From: Acetivibrio ethanolgignens
GTDB taxonomy: Bacteria > Bacillota > Clostridia > Lachnospirales > Lachnospiraceae
Assembly (NCBI RefSeq): GCF_001461035.1
Contig: NZ_LNAM01000147.1
Coordinates: 2,344 to 47,428 of the forward strand
Direction: 5' to 3'
DNA: 45,085 nucleotides
Shown piece by piece: positions 35,005 to 42,604 of the stretch; position 1 is the first letter of the stretch, and every line of letters begins with the position of its first letter. The position numbers and the translations under genes are program-made. Below the pieces are notes generated by a model that saw only the letters and a list, made by a program, of their open reading frames with translations, did no database searches and was not told the origin of the DNA.

Positions 35005-35033
35005 ATTATATCATATTTCTGTCAGCGATTCAA
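35005..35033 (-). promoter_or_regulatory. Promoter of the cobalamin riboswitch operon
   Basis: TTGAAT (35033-35028), a 17-base spacer and TATAAT (35010-35005) on the minus strand form a strong sigma-A-type promoter. Predicted transcription would start near 34998, about 12 bases before the riboswitch P1 stem. The -35 is only eight bases beyond the stop of the upstream symporter gene. Confidence 0.8.
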
Positions 35034-35041
35034 GTTATTCC

Positions 35042-36235
35042 TTACAAATCCACTTTTAAATTCTGTTTCTTGATTCCATGCTTTTCTGCATATCCTGTCA
35101 GAATCATAGTTAAGGCACCATCACCTGTTACGTTGCAGGCTGTACCAAAGCTATCCTGCAGTGCAAAAATTGTAAGCATCAGAGCTGTTCCCGTCTCGTC
35201 AAAGCCAAGAACTCCGGTAATTAAGCCTAAAGAAGCCATAACTGTACCACCTGGTACACCAGGAGCTCCAATAGCAAAAATACCTAACAAAAGACAGAAT
35301 AAAATCATATTTGGCAGGGTTGGTAAGGTTCCGTAAAGAATCTGGGATACTGTCATAACAAAGAATACCTCTGTTAATACGGATCCACACAGATGAATGT
35401 TAGCAAACAATGGAATACCAAAGTCTACCATATCATCTCTTAAGGTTGGCTCAGACTTCTTTGCACAACGCAGAGCTACTGCCAGTGTTGCTGCAGAGGA
35501 CATGGTTCCTACTGCTGTAATATAGGCTGGTCCATAGTTCTTAAGAACATCCATTGGGTTTTTTCCGGAATAAGCACCGCCAATACCATATAAAAGTGCC
35601 AGCCAAATATAATGACCAATCATAACAATAACAATTACTGTCAGGAATACTGGTAACTGCTTTGTAATTGTTCCTTCATAAGACAAGCTGCAGAAGGTCA
35701 ATGCAATAAATATTGGAAGAATTGGAATAACTATCTTTGTTACGATAGAAAGTACAATCTGCTGGAACTCTTCCAGAACACCGGTAATTGTTGTTGCCTT
35801 TGTCCAGGTAGCTGCCAGACCTACTAACAGTGAAAATGCCAGAGCACTCATAACCGGCATAATCTGTGGAATATCCAGCTGGAATACTACTCCCGGAAGC
35901 TCCTTTAAGCCTTCAACCTCAGATACAATTGACAGATGAGGAATCATTAAGAAACCTGCCACCATTGAAAAAAGTGCTGCACCTACAGAAGAAACATAGG
36001 CACTACTTACTGCTACACCAAGCATTCTGGAAGCATTGCCGCCAAGTCTTGTAATACTTGGTGCAATAAATCCAATGATAATCAATGGTACACAGAACAT
36101 AATAACCTGATTCATGATATACTTCAGTGTTACCACAATTCCCATAATCATAGGATTAAACACCTGTCCTAAAAGAATACCTATGATTACTCCTAAAAGT
36201 AACTTAAACGGTAAACTGCTTGCAAACCTTTTCAT
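35042..36235 (-). CDS. Divergent DAACS-family (GltP/SstT-like) amino acid:cation symporter
   Basis: The 397-residue secondary transporter has the elevator-type fold: N-terminal scaffold helices, a TMSSAATL hairpin 1 motif near 243-250, a diverged TM7 (NIHLCG where NMDG is usual), a GAPGVPGG hairpin 2 and a TM8 segment DSFGTACNVTGD near 361-372. The arginine that binds the side-chain carboxylate of acidic substrates (Arg397 in GltPh) is Gly364 here, so glutamate/aspartate is unlikely and a neutral amino acid is more plausible. It is the last gene of a run with a cysteine desulfidase-like enzyme, a hydrolase and an APC permease. Confidence 0.85.
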   Translation of the reverse strand: MKRFASSLPFKLLLGVIIGILLGQVFNPMIMGIVVTLKYIMNQVIMFCVPLIIIGFIAPSITRLGGNASRMLGVAVSSAYVSSVGAALFSMVAGFLMIPHLSIVSEVEGLKELPGVVFQLDIPQIMPVMSALAFSLLVGLAATWTKATTITGVLEEFQQIVLSIVTKIVIPILPIFIALTFCSLSYEGTITKQLPVFLTVIVIVMIGHYIWLALLYGIGGAYSGKNPMDVLKNYGPAYITAVGTMSSAATLAVALRCAKKSEPTLRDDMVDFGIPLFANIHLCGSVLTEVFFVMTVSQILYGTLPTLPNMILFCLLLGIFAIGAPGVPGGTVMASLGLITGVLGFDETGTALMLTIFALQDSFGTACNVTGDGALTMILTGYAEKHGIKKQNLKVDL

Positions 36236-36328
36236 AGCTTCTTACTCTCCAATCATTATTTTTTTATATCTTCCTTTCCCGGGCAGCCAACAATTCCCAG
36301 GAATAGCTTTTATCCGGCCTCAAACCGA

Positions 36329-37648
36329 CTAATCTATGCTTGTAAATTCATATCCTTTCTTTTTATTATACCAGACCATAAGATAATATAGCGGAATTCC
36401 AACCACCATTGCCCCTAAACCGATTAACAGCTTCTTTCTGTCTGCATTGAACAGCAGCCAGAGGCTGACTAAAGTTGATATAATCGGGATGACCGGACCA
36501 AATGGCACCTTAAAGTTAGTTTCCATTCCACGCTTTCGAAAAATTAAAATAGAAAGACAGGTTGGTATGTATTGTGTAAATCTTGAAATAACACTGATTG
36601 CAGCTAATGTGGTAAAGCTGCCTGAAAGAGCCACTGGAAGGGCAAGCGCCACTGTTACTATAATTGCCACAACCGGAGTTCCCCATGGTGTTTTTTTCGA
36701 GATGAAGTGAGGCACCATATGGGTTTCACTTAATGCAAGCAAGCCTCTTGGTGCATAAAAGGACTGTGCTATATTGATTCCGCCGATAGAAACCAAAGTG
36801 CCTGCCGTAACGATAGCTCCGCCTGCAGAACCAAGGAATGTGTGTGCCATAGCATCCACAACCGGTGTTTCTGTTCCGCCCAGTGCTCCTCCTAATATCC
36901 CTATGCTGACAAACTGGATTAAAAAGTAGACAACGGACACTGTACAGATCGAAATAACTATTGCCAGTGGTATATTTTTTTTTGGATTTTCCATATCCTC
37001 TGATGCAGTCGCAATCGATTCAAATCCCGTAAATGCATAAAATACTAAAATTGCTGTTTCAGAAAAGGTTCCTACCGTGATTCCTTCTGCCATAACCGGG
37101 GAATAATTCCCACCTTTGATAAAGAAGATGCCCACAGCGATGAATAAAACCAGTGGAATCAGTTTGCCCACGGTCGCTATATTATTGATATATTTTGTCA
37201 AATCCACGCCGATGTAATTAACCGTTCCAAGGCCTACTAAAATCACTGTTACAATAATTGCCTTTACTGTACCACTGCCGGCGGCAGGCCAAACCGCTGA
37301 AAGTGCCGTAACAAAACCAACGGCCATAGTTGCCCAGGCTATAATCTGAACCATGTATTTCATAATTCCCACTTCAAAGCCCGGAAGATTTCCAAAGGCC
37401 TCTTTTACATAAACGTAGGCAGCACCATTGGATTTAAAGTAGCCGGCTGCCTCTGCAAAGCAAAGAGCCATAGAGCCTGCAAGCAGGGTTATAAACAGAT
37501 AAACCGCCAAGCTGTTTGTTCCCATTAACGCATAGGCTTTTCCCGGCAGTAAAAAGATCCCTGAACCAATAATGGAATTAATTCCCAGCAAAACAATGCT
37601 GTACAAACCAAATTTTTTACTTTTGTTTTCTTTCATCCTCTCGTACAT
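36329..37648 (-). CDS. APC-family amino acid permease
   Basis: The 439-residue protein has about 12 transmembrane helices. TM1 carries the substrate-binding turn NSIIGSGIFLLPG (near 24-36), and TM6 has FYAFTGFESIATASEDMENPKKNIP near 203-227, the usual APC landmarks. A C-terminal cytoplasmic tail is rich in basic and aromatic residues. The substrate cannot be read from sequence. Operon neighbours (cysteine-desulfidase-like enzyme, gamma-glutamyl hydrolase-like protein) suggest a sulfur amino acid, gamma-glutamyl compound or serine. It starts 12 bases after the hydrolase gene. The start codon choice (ATG 37648 or the ATG four codons later) is uncertain. Confidence 0.9.
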   Translation of the reverse strand: MYERMKENKSKKFGLYSIVLLGINSIIGSGIFLLPGKAYALMGTNSLAVYLFITLLAGSMALCFAEAAGYFKSNGAAYVYVKEAFGNLPGFEVGIMKYMVQIIAWATMAVGFVTALSAVWPAAGSGTVKAIIVTVILVGLGTVNYIGVDLTKYINNIATVGKLIPLVLFIAVGIFFIKGGNYSPVMAEGITVGTFSETAILVFYAFTGFESIATASEDMENPKKNIPLAIVISICTVSVVYFLIQFVSIGILGGALGGTETPVVDAMAHTFLGSAGGAIVTAGTLVSIGGINIAQSFYAPRGLLALSETHMVPHFISKKTPWGTPVVAIIVTVALALPVALSGSFTTLAAISVISRFTQYIPTCLSILIFRKRGMETNFKVPFGPVIPIISTLVSLWLLFNADRKKLLIGLGAMVVGIPLYYLMVWYNKKKGYEFTSID

Positions 37649-37660
37649 CCTTTCTATCTG

Positions 37661-38383
37661 TTATATTTTTCTTAGAAAGTTCTGGAGCAACCGGATCATA
37701 TCCTTGTTTCCCTGTGCTGCCATCATCTCAGGGTGCCACTGCACTGCAGCGATAAAGCTCTCTTTTAAAGACTCTATTCCTTCAATCACTCCATCCACGG
37801 ATCTGGCAGTCACTGAAAATCCCTCTGCTACCTCCTTGATTGCCTGATGATGGTAGCTGTTGACCAGTAGCTTTTCAGGTAGGCATTCTCCTAAAAAACT
37901 GTCTTTGCAAATTTCTACCTGATGGGTTCCCGCATATCTTGGGGCTGACTGGCTGTGCTTTATGCTGTCTGGAACCTGCTTTTTAATATCCTGGTACAGG
38001 GTGCCGCCAAAGGCGACATTAATGGCCTGAATGCCCTTGCATATCCCAAAAACCGGCTTCCCAAGCTCTCTTGCTGCTTTGATAACCTTAAAATAATAAT
38101 CATCTACCTCCTGATAGATAAAGCCTTGCTCCCACATAGGCTCTTCGCCGTATGACTGAGGGTACAAATCATAACCACCGGAGAGAAGGATGGCATCCAC
38201 CCCTTCTAACTGTGTCCTGACTATTTCCTCCTCATCCATCACAGGAAGTATTACTGCTGCACCTCCTGCCAATCCAATACTTTTTACATAATCTCGATTC
38301 ACATAATCCCTTTTGATGCCGGGGAACATTCCGCCATCCATAACCAGGATATTCCCCACAATTCCAACTAAAGGCTTCTTCAC
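37661..38383 (-). CDS. Class I glutamine amidotransferase-like gamma-glutamyl hydrolase (peptidase C26, PuuD-like)
   Basis: The 240-residue cytoplasmic hydrolase has the nucleophile cysteine in FGICKGIQAINVAFGG near residue 115, the catalytic histidine and glutamate in VQWHPE near 215, and the conserved NSYHHQAIKEV near 170. The family cleaves gamma-glutamyl amide bonds, for example gamma-glutamyl-GABA. The start is GTG at 38383 with AGGAG ten bases upstream. Neighbours suggest action on gamma-glutamyl amino acids brought in by the adjacent permease, but this is inference. It lies between the desulfidase-family gene and the APC permease. Confidence 0.9.
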   Translation of the reverse strand: MKKPLVGIVGNILVMDGGMFPGIKRDYVNRDYVKSIGLAGGAAVILPVMDEEEIVRTQLEGVDAILLSGGYDLYPQSYGEEPMWEQGFIYQEVDDYYFKVIKAARELGKPVFGICKGIQAINVAFGGTLYQDIKKQVPDSIKHSQSAPRYAGTHQVEICKDSFLGECLPEKLLVNSYHHQAIKEVAEGFSVTARSVDGVIEGIESLKESFIAAVQWHPEMMAAQGNKDMIRLLQNFLRKI

Positions 38384-38442
38384 TTCACCCTGACTCCTTT
38401 CTCCTATGTCTTTCCCTCCGAAATCGGATTCCTTCGTGCAAA

Positions 38443-39720
38443 TTATTCTCCAATCATCATTTTTATGATTTCCTCGTTGGTTTCTCTCATGCCTTCTTTT
38501 CCCAGGCGACCAACGTTTTTAAGGGTAGCTTCGACTCCCTTAGTTACAATTCCGTCACCTTCATAGAACTGCTGTCCGCGGATGTACATATTATATCCCA
38601 GAATACCCGCATCCACTGCAGCAGCAATCTTTGCCGCACAGGACGCCTTTGCTCCGTCACAAACAATACCGGATACAATTGCCAGGGCATTTACAACAGT
38701 ATGTATTACTTCCTCATAACCGCCACCGCACAGATAAGCAATACCAGCTCCAGCTCCGGCCCCGGCATTTACAGCTCCACAATAAGCAGACAGTCTGCCT
38801 ATTGGTGTTTTCTGGTGAATTGCTGTCAGATTAGAAAGGGCTAAAGCCCGATACAGCTTTTCTGAGCTGACCTTTTTCTCCTTTGCATATACCATGACTG
38901 GTACGGAAACGGTAATTCCCTGATTACCACTTCCTGAGTTAATGATAACCGGAAGCTCACAGCCATTCATACGAGCGTCTGAGCCTGCTGCTGCCATCGC
39001 CTTTGCTCTGGTTTGTACATTATCTCCCTCCATATCCAGAAGTACCTTGCCAATATTAGCTCCATAGGTTCCCCGAAGCCCTTCCTCAGCAATCGCATAA
39101 TTGTACTCCATCTGCTGATCCAGAACTTCTTTAATCTCGGCAACATCTACGCTGTTAATAAAGTCCCAGATATCCTCCATATTAAGGAGAGAACGATCCG
39201 TAAGGCCCTCTTCCTCTTCACTTGCCACTTCGGATTCCTTAAGAATTTTCCCATTGTGCTCTATCAATACGATATTCGTGTGATAGTTTTCGATTCTTAC
39301 CCGGGCATAATCCTCACCCTTATACAACGTAATCAGTATATCAAAATTAATTCCATTATTCAAATGCTCCACCGAAATTTCTGTATTTTCCAGAAATTCT
39401 CGCATTTTTTCTATCTCCTCTTTTGTTACCTCAGAAATCACCTCCAGCTCCTTATCCGGATCACCTGCAACAATACCTGCGACTGCGGCTGCCGGTATTC
39501 CCTTTAAGTGATTGGTATTTGGTACAATAACAGATTTGACATTCTTAATAATGCTTCCACTGGCACCTATCACAACCCGATCCGGCAGCTCACCCAGAGT
39601 CTTTCTGGCAATCGCTGCCGCATAGGCAAGAGCAATTGGCTCTGTGCAGCCCATAGCCGGAAGCAGCTCTTCCTTCAATATCTGTATATATGCATTATAT
39701 TTTGGATTTGACCTTTCCAT
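38443..39720 (-). CDS. L-cysteine desulfidase family protein (UPF0597/CyuA-YhaM type)
   Basis: The protein of about 425 residues belongs to the family containing L-cysteine desulfidase and the alpha domain of Fe-S L-serine dehydratase. Visible landmarks are LLPAMGCTEPIALAYAAA near the N-terminus (one predicted cluster cysteine), NTNHLKGIPAAAVAGI near 70-85, SGSGNQGITVSVPVMVYA near 280, GAVNAGAGAGAGIAYLCGG near 330 and IVCDGAKASCAAKIA near 367. It would degrade cysteine to pyruvate, ammonia and sulfide. ATG 39720, ATG 39744 and ATG 39780 are all in frame. The promoter position argues against 39780, and SDs are weak for the others. A LysR gene is divergent. Confidence 0.88.
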   Translation of the reverse strand: MERSNPKYNAYIQILKEELLPAMGCTEPIALAYAAAIARKTLGELPDRVVIGASGSIIKNVKSVIVPNTNHLKGIPAAAVAGIVAGDPDKELEVISEVTKEEIEKMREFLENTEISVEHLNNGINFDILITLYKGEDYARVRIENYHTNIVLIEHNGKILKESEVASEEEEGLTDRSLLNMEDIWDFINSVDVAEIKEVLDQQMEYNYAIAEEGLRGTYGANIGKVLLDMEGDNVQTRAKAMAAAGSDARMNGCELPVIINSGSGNQGITVSVPVMVYAKEKKVSSEKLYRALALSNLTAIHQKTPIGRLSAYCGAVNAGAGAGAGIAYLCGGGYEEVIHTVVNALAIVSGIVCDGAKASCAAKIAAAVDAGILGYNMYIRGQQFYEGDGIVTKGVEATLKNVGRLGKEGMRETNEEIIKMMIGE

Positions 39721-39800
39721 GCTATCACTAATTCCTTTCCTCATTTTTATAAAAACTCTTTCCCGGAAATAAGCTTTCATCTTGTTTTTTGAATAACTAT

Positions 39801-39829
39801 ACTATATCATAGAAATAAATATATGTAAA
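39801..39829 (-). promoter_or_regulatory. Promoter of the desulfidase-hydrolase-permease operon
   Basis: TTTACA (39829-39824), a 17-base spacer and TATAGT (39806-39801) on the minus strand give a good promoter. The expected transcript start near 39794 leaves only about 14 bases before ATG 39780, which favours a downstream start. A CTAT-N8-ATAG dyad (39797-39812) overlaps the -10 and could be a LysR site. The LysR gene itself has only weak -10 candidates (TATACT near 39867). Confidence 0.65.
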
Positions 39830-39892
39830 ATTTATTGTTTTTATAATATTATTAAATAATTTTTATACTTATGTAAAAGGGAGCAGAAATAT

Positions 39893-40774
39893 ATGGAAAT
39901 ACGCGAGCTTATAACCTTTCTCCAGGTTGCAAATCAACAGAGCTTCTCTAAGGCTGCCAAAATTCTTGGGTATACCCAGGCTGCAGTTACCATTCAGGTT
40001 AAACAGCTGGAGACCGAATTAGACACCCGGCTTTTCGACCGTATCGGTAAGCAAATTACCCTAACCCACCAGGGAGAAATATTCTATCAGTATGCCACCA
40101 GCATTTTGAAGAGTATTGAAGAGGCCCGAGATGCTGTTACAGATTCTCCTGAACTAAACGGACGGCTGGCTATCGGCGGAATTGAATCTATATGTGTTTC
40201 CTTTCTTCCCAAGCTCATATATGAATACCACCGGCTGCACCCAAAAGTAGAAATCAGTATTGTTACAGATTCTCCAAGTGTACTTCTGGATCAGATGAAT
40301 AAAAATGTTCTGGATATTGTCTACTTTATGGACAAGCGAATGTATGACTCTAAATGGGTTAAGGTTCTGGAATTACCGGAGGACATTATTTTCGTTGCTT
40401 CCTCTAATCATCCTTACACAAAAAAAGATGACCTGACACTCAGCCAGGTCATCAAAGAACCCTTTATTCTCACGGAAAAAAATGCCAGCTATCGCCATAT
40501 CCTGGATCAGTATCTGGGTGCCTATGATATGGAAATCCATCCTTTTTTGGAAAGTGGAAACACGGATTTTCTAATCAAGCTTCTCCGTACAGATACGGGC
40601 ATTTCCTTTCTTCCAAAATTCACTGTCCAAAGCCGTATTGATGCAGGAACTCTGGCTGAAGTAAAGGTAACAGATTTCAATATGCGTATCTGGCGTCAAA
40701 TTGTATATCATAAGGATAAATGGGTCACCAGAGAAATGATGGCCTTTTTAGAGCTGGCAAAAGCCATGTCCTAA
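39893..40774 (+). CDS. LysR-family transcriptional regulator
   Basis: The 293-residue regulator has the N-terminal winged helix-turn-helix (FLQVANQQSFSKAAKILGYTQAAVTIQVKQLETELDTRLFDR, residues 9-51) and a C-terminal effector-binding domain beginning near LAIGGIESICVSFLPKLI. GGGAG lies nine bases before the ATG. Divergent placement from the cysteine-desulfidase-like operon strongly suggests that it regulates that operon, probably with an amino acid or sulfur metabolite as effector. Its stop codon overlaps the stop of the convergent ABC exporter gene by four bases, leaving no room for a separate terminator. Confidence 0.94.
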   Translation: MEIRELITFLQVANQQSFSKAAKILGYTQAAVTIQVKQLETELDTRLFDRIGKQITLTHQGEIFYQYATSILKSIEEARDAVTDSPELNGRLAIGGIESICVSFLPKLIYEYHRLHPKVEISIVTDSPSVLLDQMNKNVLDIVYFMDKRMYDSKWVKVLELPEDIIFVASSNHPYTKKDDLTLSQVIKEPFILTEKNASYRHILDQYLGAYDMEIHPFLESGNTDFLIKLLRTDTGISFLPKFTVQSRIDAGTLAEVKVTDFNMRIWRQIVYHKDKWVTREMMAFLELAKAMS

Positions 40775-42603
40775 GCCGTCCTTTCAAACTGGCTATTGTA
40801 CAGCTGTGCATAAAAGCCTCCGGCCGCCAAAAGCTCCTTATGATTTCCCTGCTCAATAATATCTCCATCCTTCATAACTAAAATCAGGTCAGCATCCCGG
40901 ATGGTAGATAAACGATGGGCAATAATAAAACTGGTTCTTCCCTTCATCAGATTATCCATAGCCTTTTGAATCTGTACCTCCGTTCTCGTATCGACGGAGC
41001 TTGTCGCCTCATCCAGAATCAGAATCTTCGGGTCTGCCAAAATAGCCCGTGCTATTGTTAAAAGCTGCTTCTGTCCCTGAGAGATATTACTGCTTTCTTC
41101 GTTTAGAATCATATCATAGCCGTCCGGCTGTGTTTTAATAAAATGATGGGCATGGGCTGCCTTTGCAGCCTCAATTACCTGTTCCTTTGTGGCATCCAGC
41201 CGTCCATAGCGGATATTGTCCATAATGCTTCCCTTAAAAAGCCAGGTATCCTGAAGCACCATACCGAACATTTCTCTTAATTCACTTCGGTTAAATTCTC
41301 TTAAATCATGGCCATCTACCTTAATCGAACCCTGATTGACATCATAAAACCGCATTAAAAGCTTAATCATTGTCGTTTTGCCGGCACCGGTAGGTCCCAC
41401 AATTGCTATTTTCTGTCCCTGCTTTACCTTAGCACTGAAGTCATGAATAATTGTCTGCCCCTCCACATAGCCAAAATTAACATGCTCAAAGCTTACATTT
41501 CCTTCCAGATTTTCCACAGAAACCGGATATTCTACCGTCTGATCCTCTTCCTTTTCTTCCATAAATTCAAAAACACGCTCTGCCGCTGCAGCAGAAGACT
41601 GCAGCATATTTGTTACCTGGGCAATCTGCTGGATTGGCTGGGTAAAGTTACGGATATACTGGAAAAATGCCTGGATATCACCAACTGCAATTTTTCCCCG
41701 CATCGTCAGATAACCACCTAATAGGGCTACCATAACATATCCAAGATTTCCAACAAACTGCATCAAGGGCATCATCATACCAGAAAAGAACTGAGATTTC
41801 CAGCCGGATTCACAAAGTCTTTCATTGGTTTTATTAAACTCCTCAATAACAGCCTCCTCTTTGTTAAAGGCTTTTACAATCCTATGTCCGGAATAAACCT
41901 CTTCTACCTGTCCATTTACTTCTCCCAGGTATTTTTGCTGACTGCGGAAATACTTCTGGGAATTCTTCATTACCGTTCCGATAATTCCAAAGGAAACCGG
42001 AAGAATACAACAGGCCGCCAGTGTCATCAACGGACTGATACGAAGCATCATAATAAATACACCGATTAAGGTGGTGACAGACGTAATTAGCTGGGTAATA
42101 CTCTGATTCAGACTCTGTTGCAGGGTATCTACATCATTTGTTACCCTGGAAAGCACCTCTCCATGAGTTCTGCTTTCGAAATAACTCATCGGCATACGAT
42201 TGATCTTTTTAGAAATATCCCGACGCATACTGTAAGATACATCATTGGAAATTCCTGTCATAATAAAGCCCTGAATAAAGGAAAAGCAGGCACTCATGGC
42301 ATATAAGCCAAGTACAGATAAAAGAATCTGTCCAATTTTATCAAAGTTCATGCCTCCGGTTCCATTAACCCTTCGCATCAGACCTTCAAATATCTCCGTT
42401 GTCGCATTACCGAGGATATCTGGTCCGATGATATTAAATACTGTACCTGCAATTGCAAAAATAATCATCAAAAGCAGGCGAAGCTTGTATTTTCCCATAT
42501 ATACTACCAGCTTGCCAATGGTCCCTTTAAAGTTTTTTGCTTTTTCTCCCGACATGCCCTTCCCATGTCCCGGGCCATGTATTATGCCTCTAGGTGCACC
42601 CAT
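40771..42603 (-). CDS. ABC exporter half-transporter, catalytically competent partner
   Basis: This membrane-ATPase fusion of about 610 residues has six predicted helices (residues about 40-330), then a nucleotide-binding domain: Walker A GPTGAGKTT, signature NISQGQKQLLTIARAI (LSGGQ altered to ISQGQ), Walker B ILILDEATSSVD with the catalytic glutamate, and H-loop IIAHRLSTI. The N-terminus is Gly/His-rich (RGIIHGPGHGKGMSG), possibly metal-binding or merely a linker. I place the start at ATG 42603, where GGAGG has nine-base spacing; the ATG at 42612 abuts the SD. Together with the 725-residue partner it should form a heterodimeric exporter for drugs, peptides or lipids. Confidence 0.93.
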   Translation of the reverse strand: MGAPRGIIHGPGHGKGMSGEKAKNFKGTIGKLVVYMGKYKLRLLLMIIFAIAGTVFNIIGPDILGNATTEIFEGLMRRVNGTGGMNFDKIGQILLSVLGLYAMSACFSFIQGFIMTGISNDVSYSMRRDISKKINRMPMSYFESRTHGEVLSRVTNDVDTLQQSLNQSITQLITSVTTLIGVFIMMLRISPLMTLAACCILPVSFGIIGTVMKNSQKYFRSQQKYLGEVNGQVEEVYSGHRIVKAFNKEEAVIEEFNKTNERLCESGWKSQFFSGMMMPLMQFVGNLGYVMVALLGGYLTMRGKIAVGDIQAFFQYIRNFTQPIQQIAQVTNMLQSSAAAAERVFEFMEEKEEDQTVEYPVSVENLEGNVSFEHVNFGYVEGQTIIHDFSAKVKQGQKIAIVGPTGAGKTTMIKLLMRFYDVNQGSIKVDGHDLREFNRSELREMFGMVLQDTWLFKGSIMDNIRYGRLDATKEQVIEAAKAAHAHHFIKTQPDGYDMILNEESSNISQGQKQLLTIARAILADPKILILDEATSSVDTRTEVQIQKAMDNLMKGRTSFIIAHRLSTIRDADLILVMKDGDIIEQGNHKELLAAGGFYAQLYNSQFERTA

Positions 42604-42604
42604 A

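Noticed and set aside
39795-39815. Definite LysR operator between the LysR and desulfidase genes
   Set aside because: A CTAT-N8-ATAG dyad overlaps the -10, but the region is very AT-rich and the match to T-N11-A is loose, so it is only mentioned as possible.
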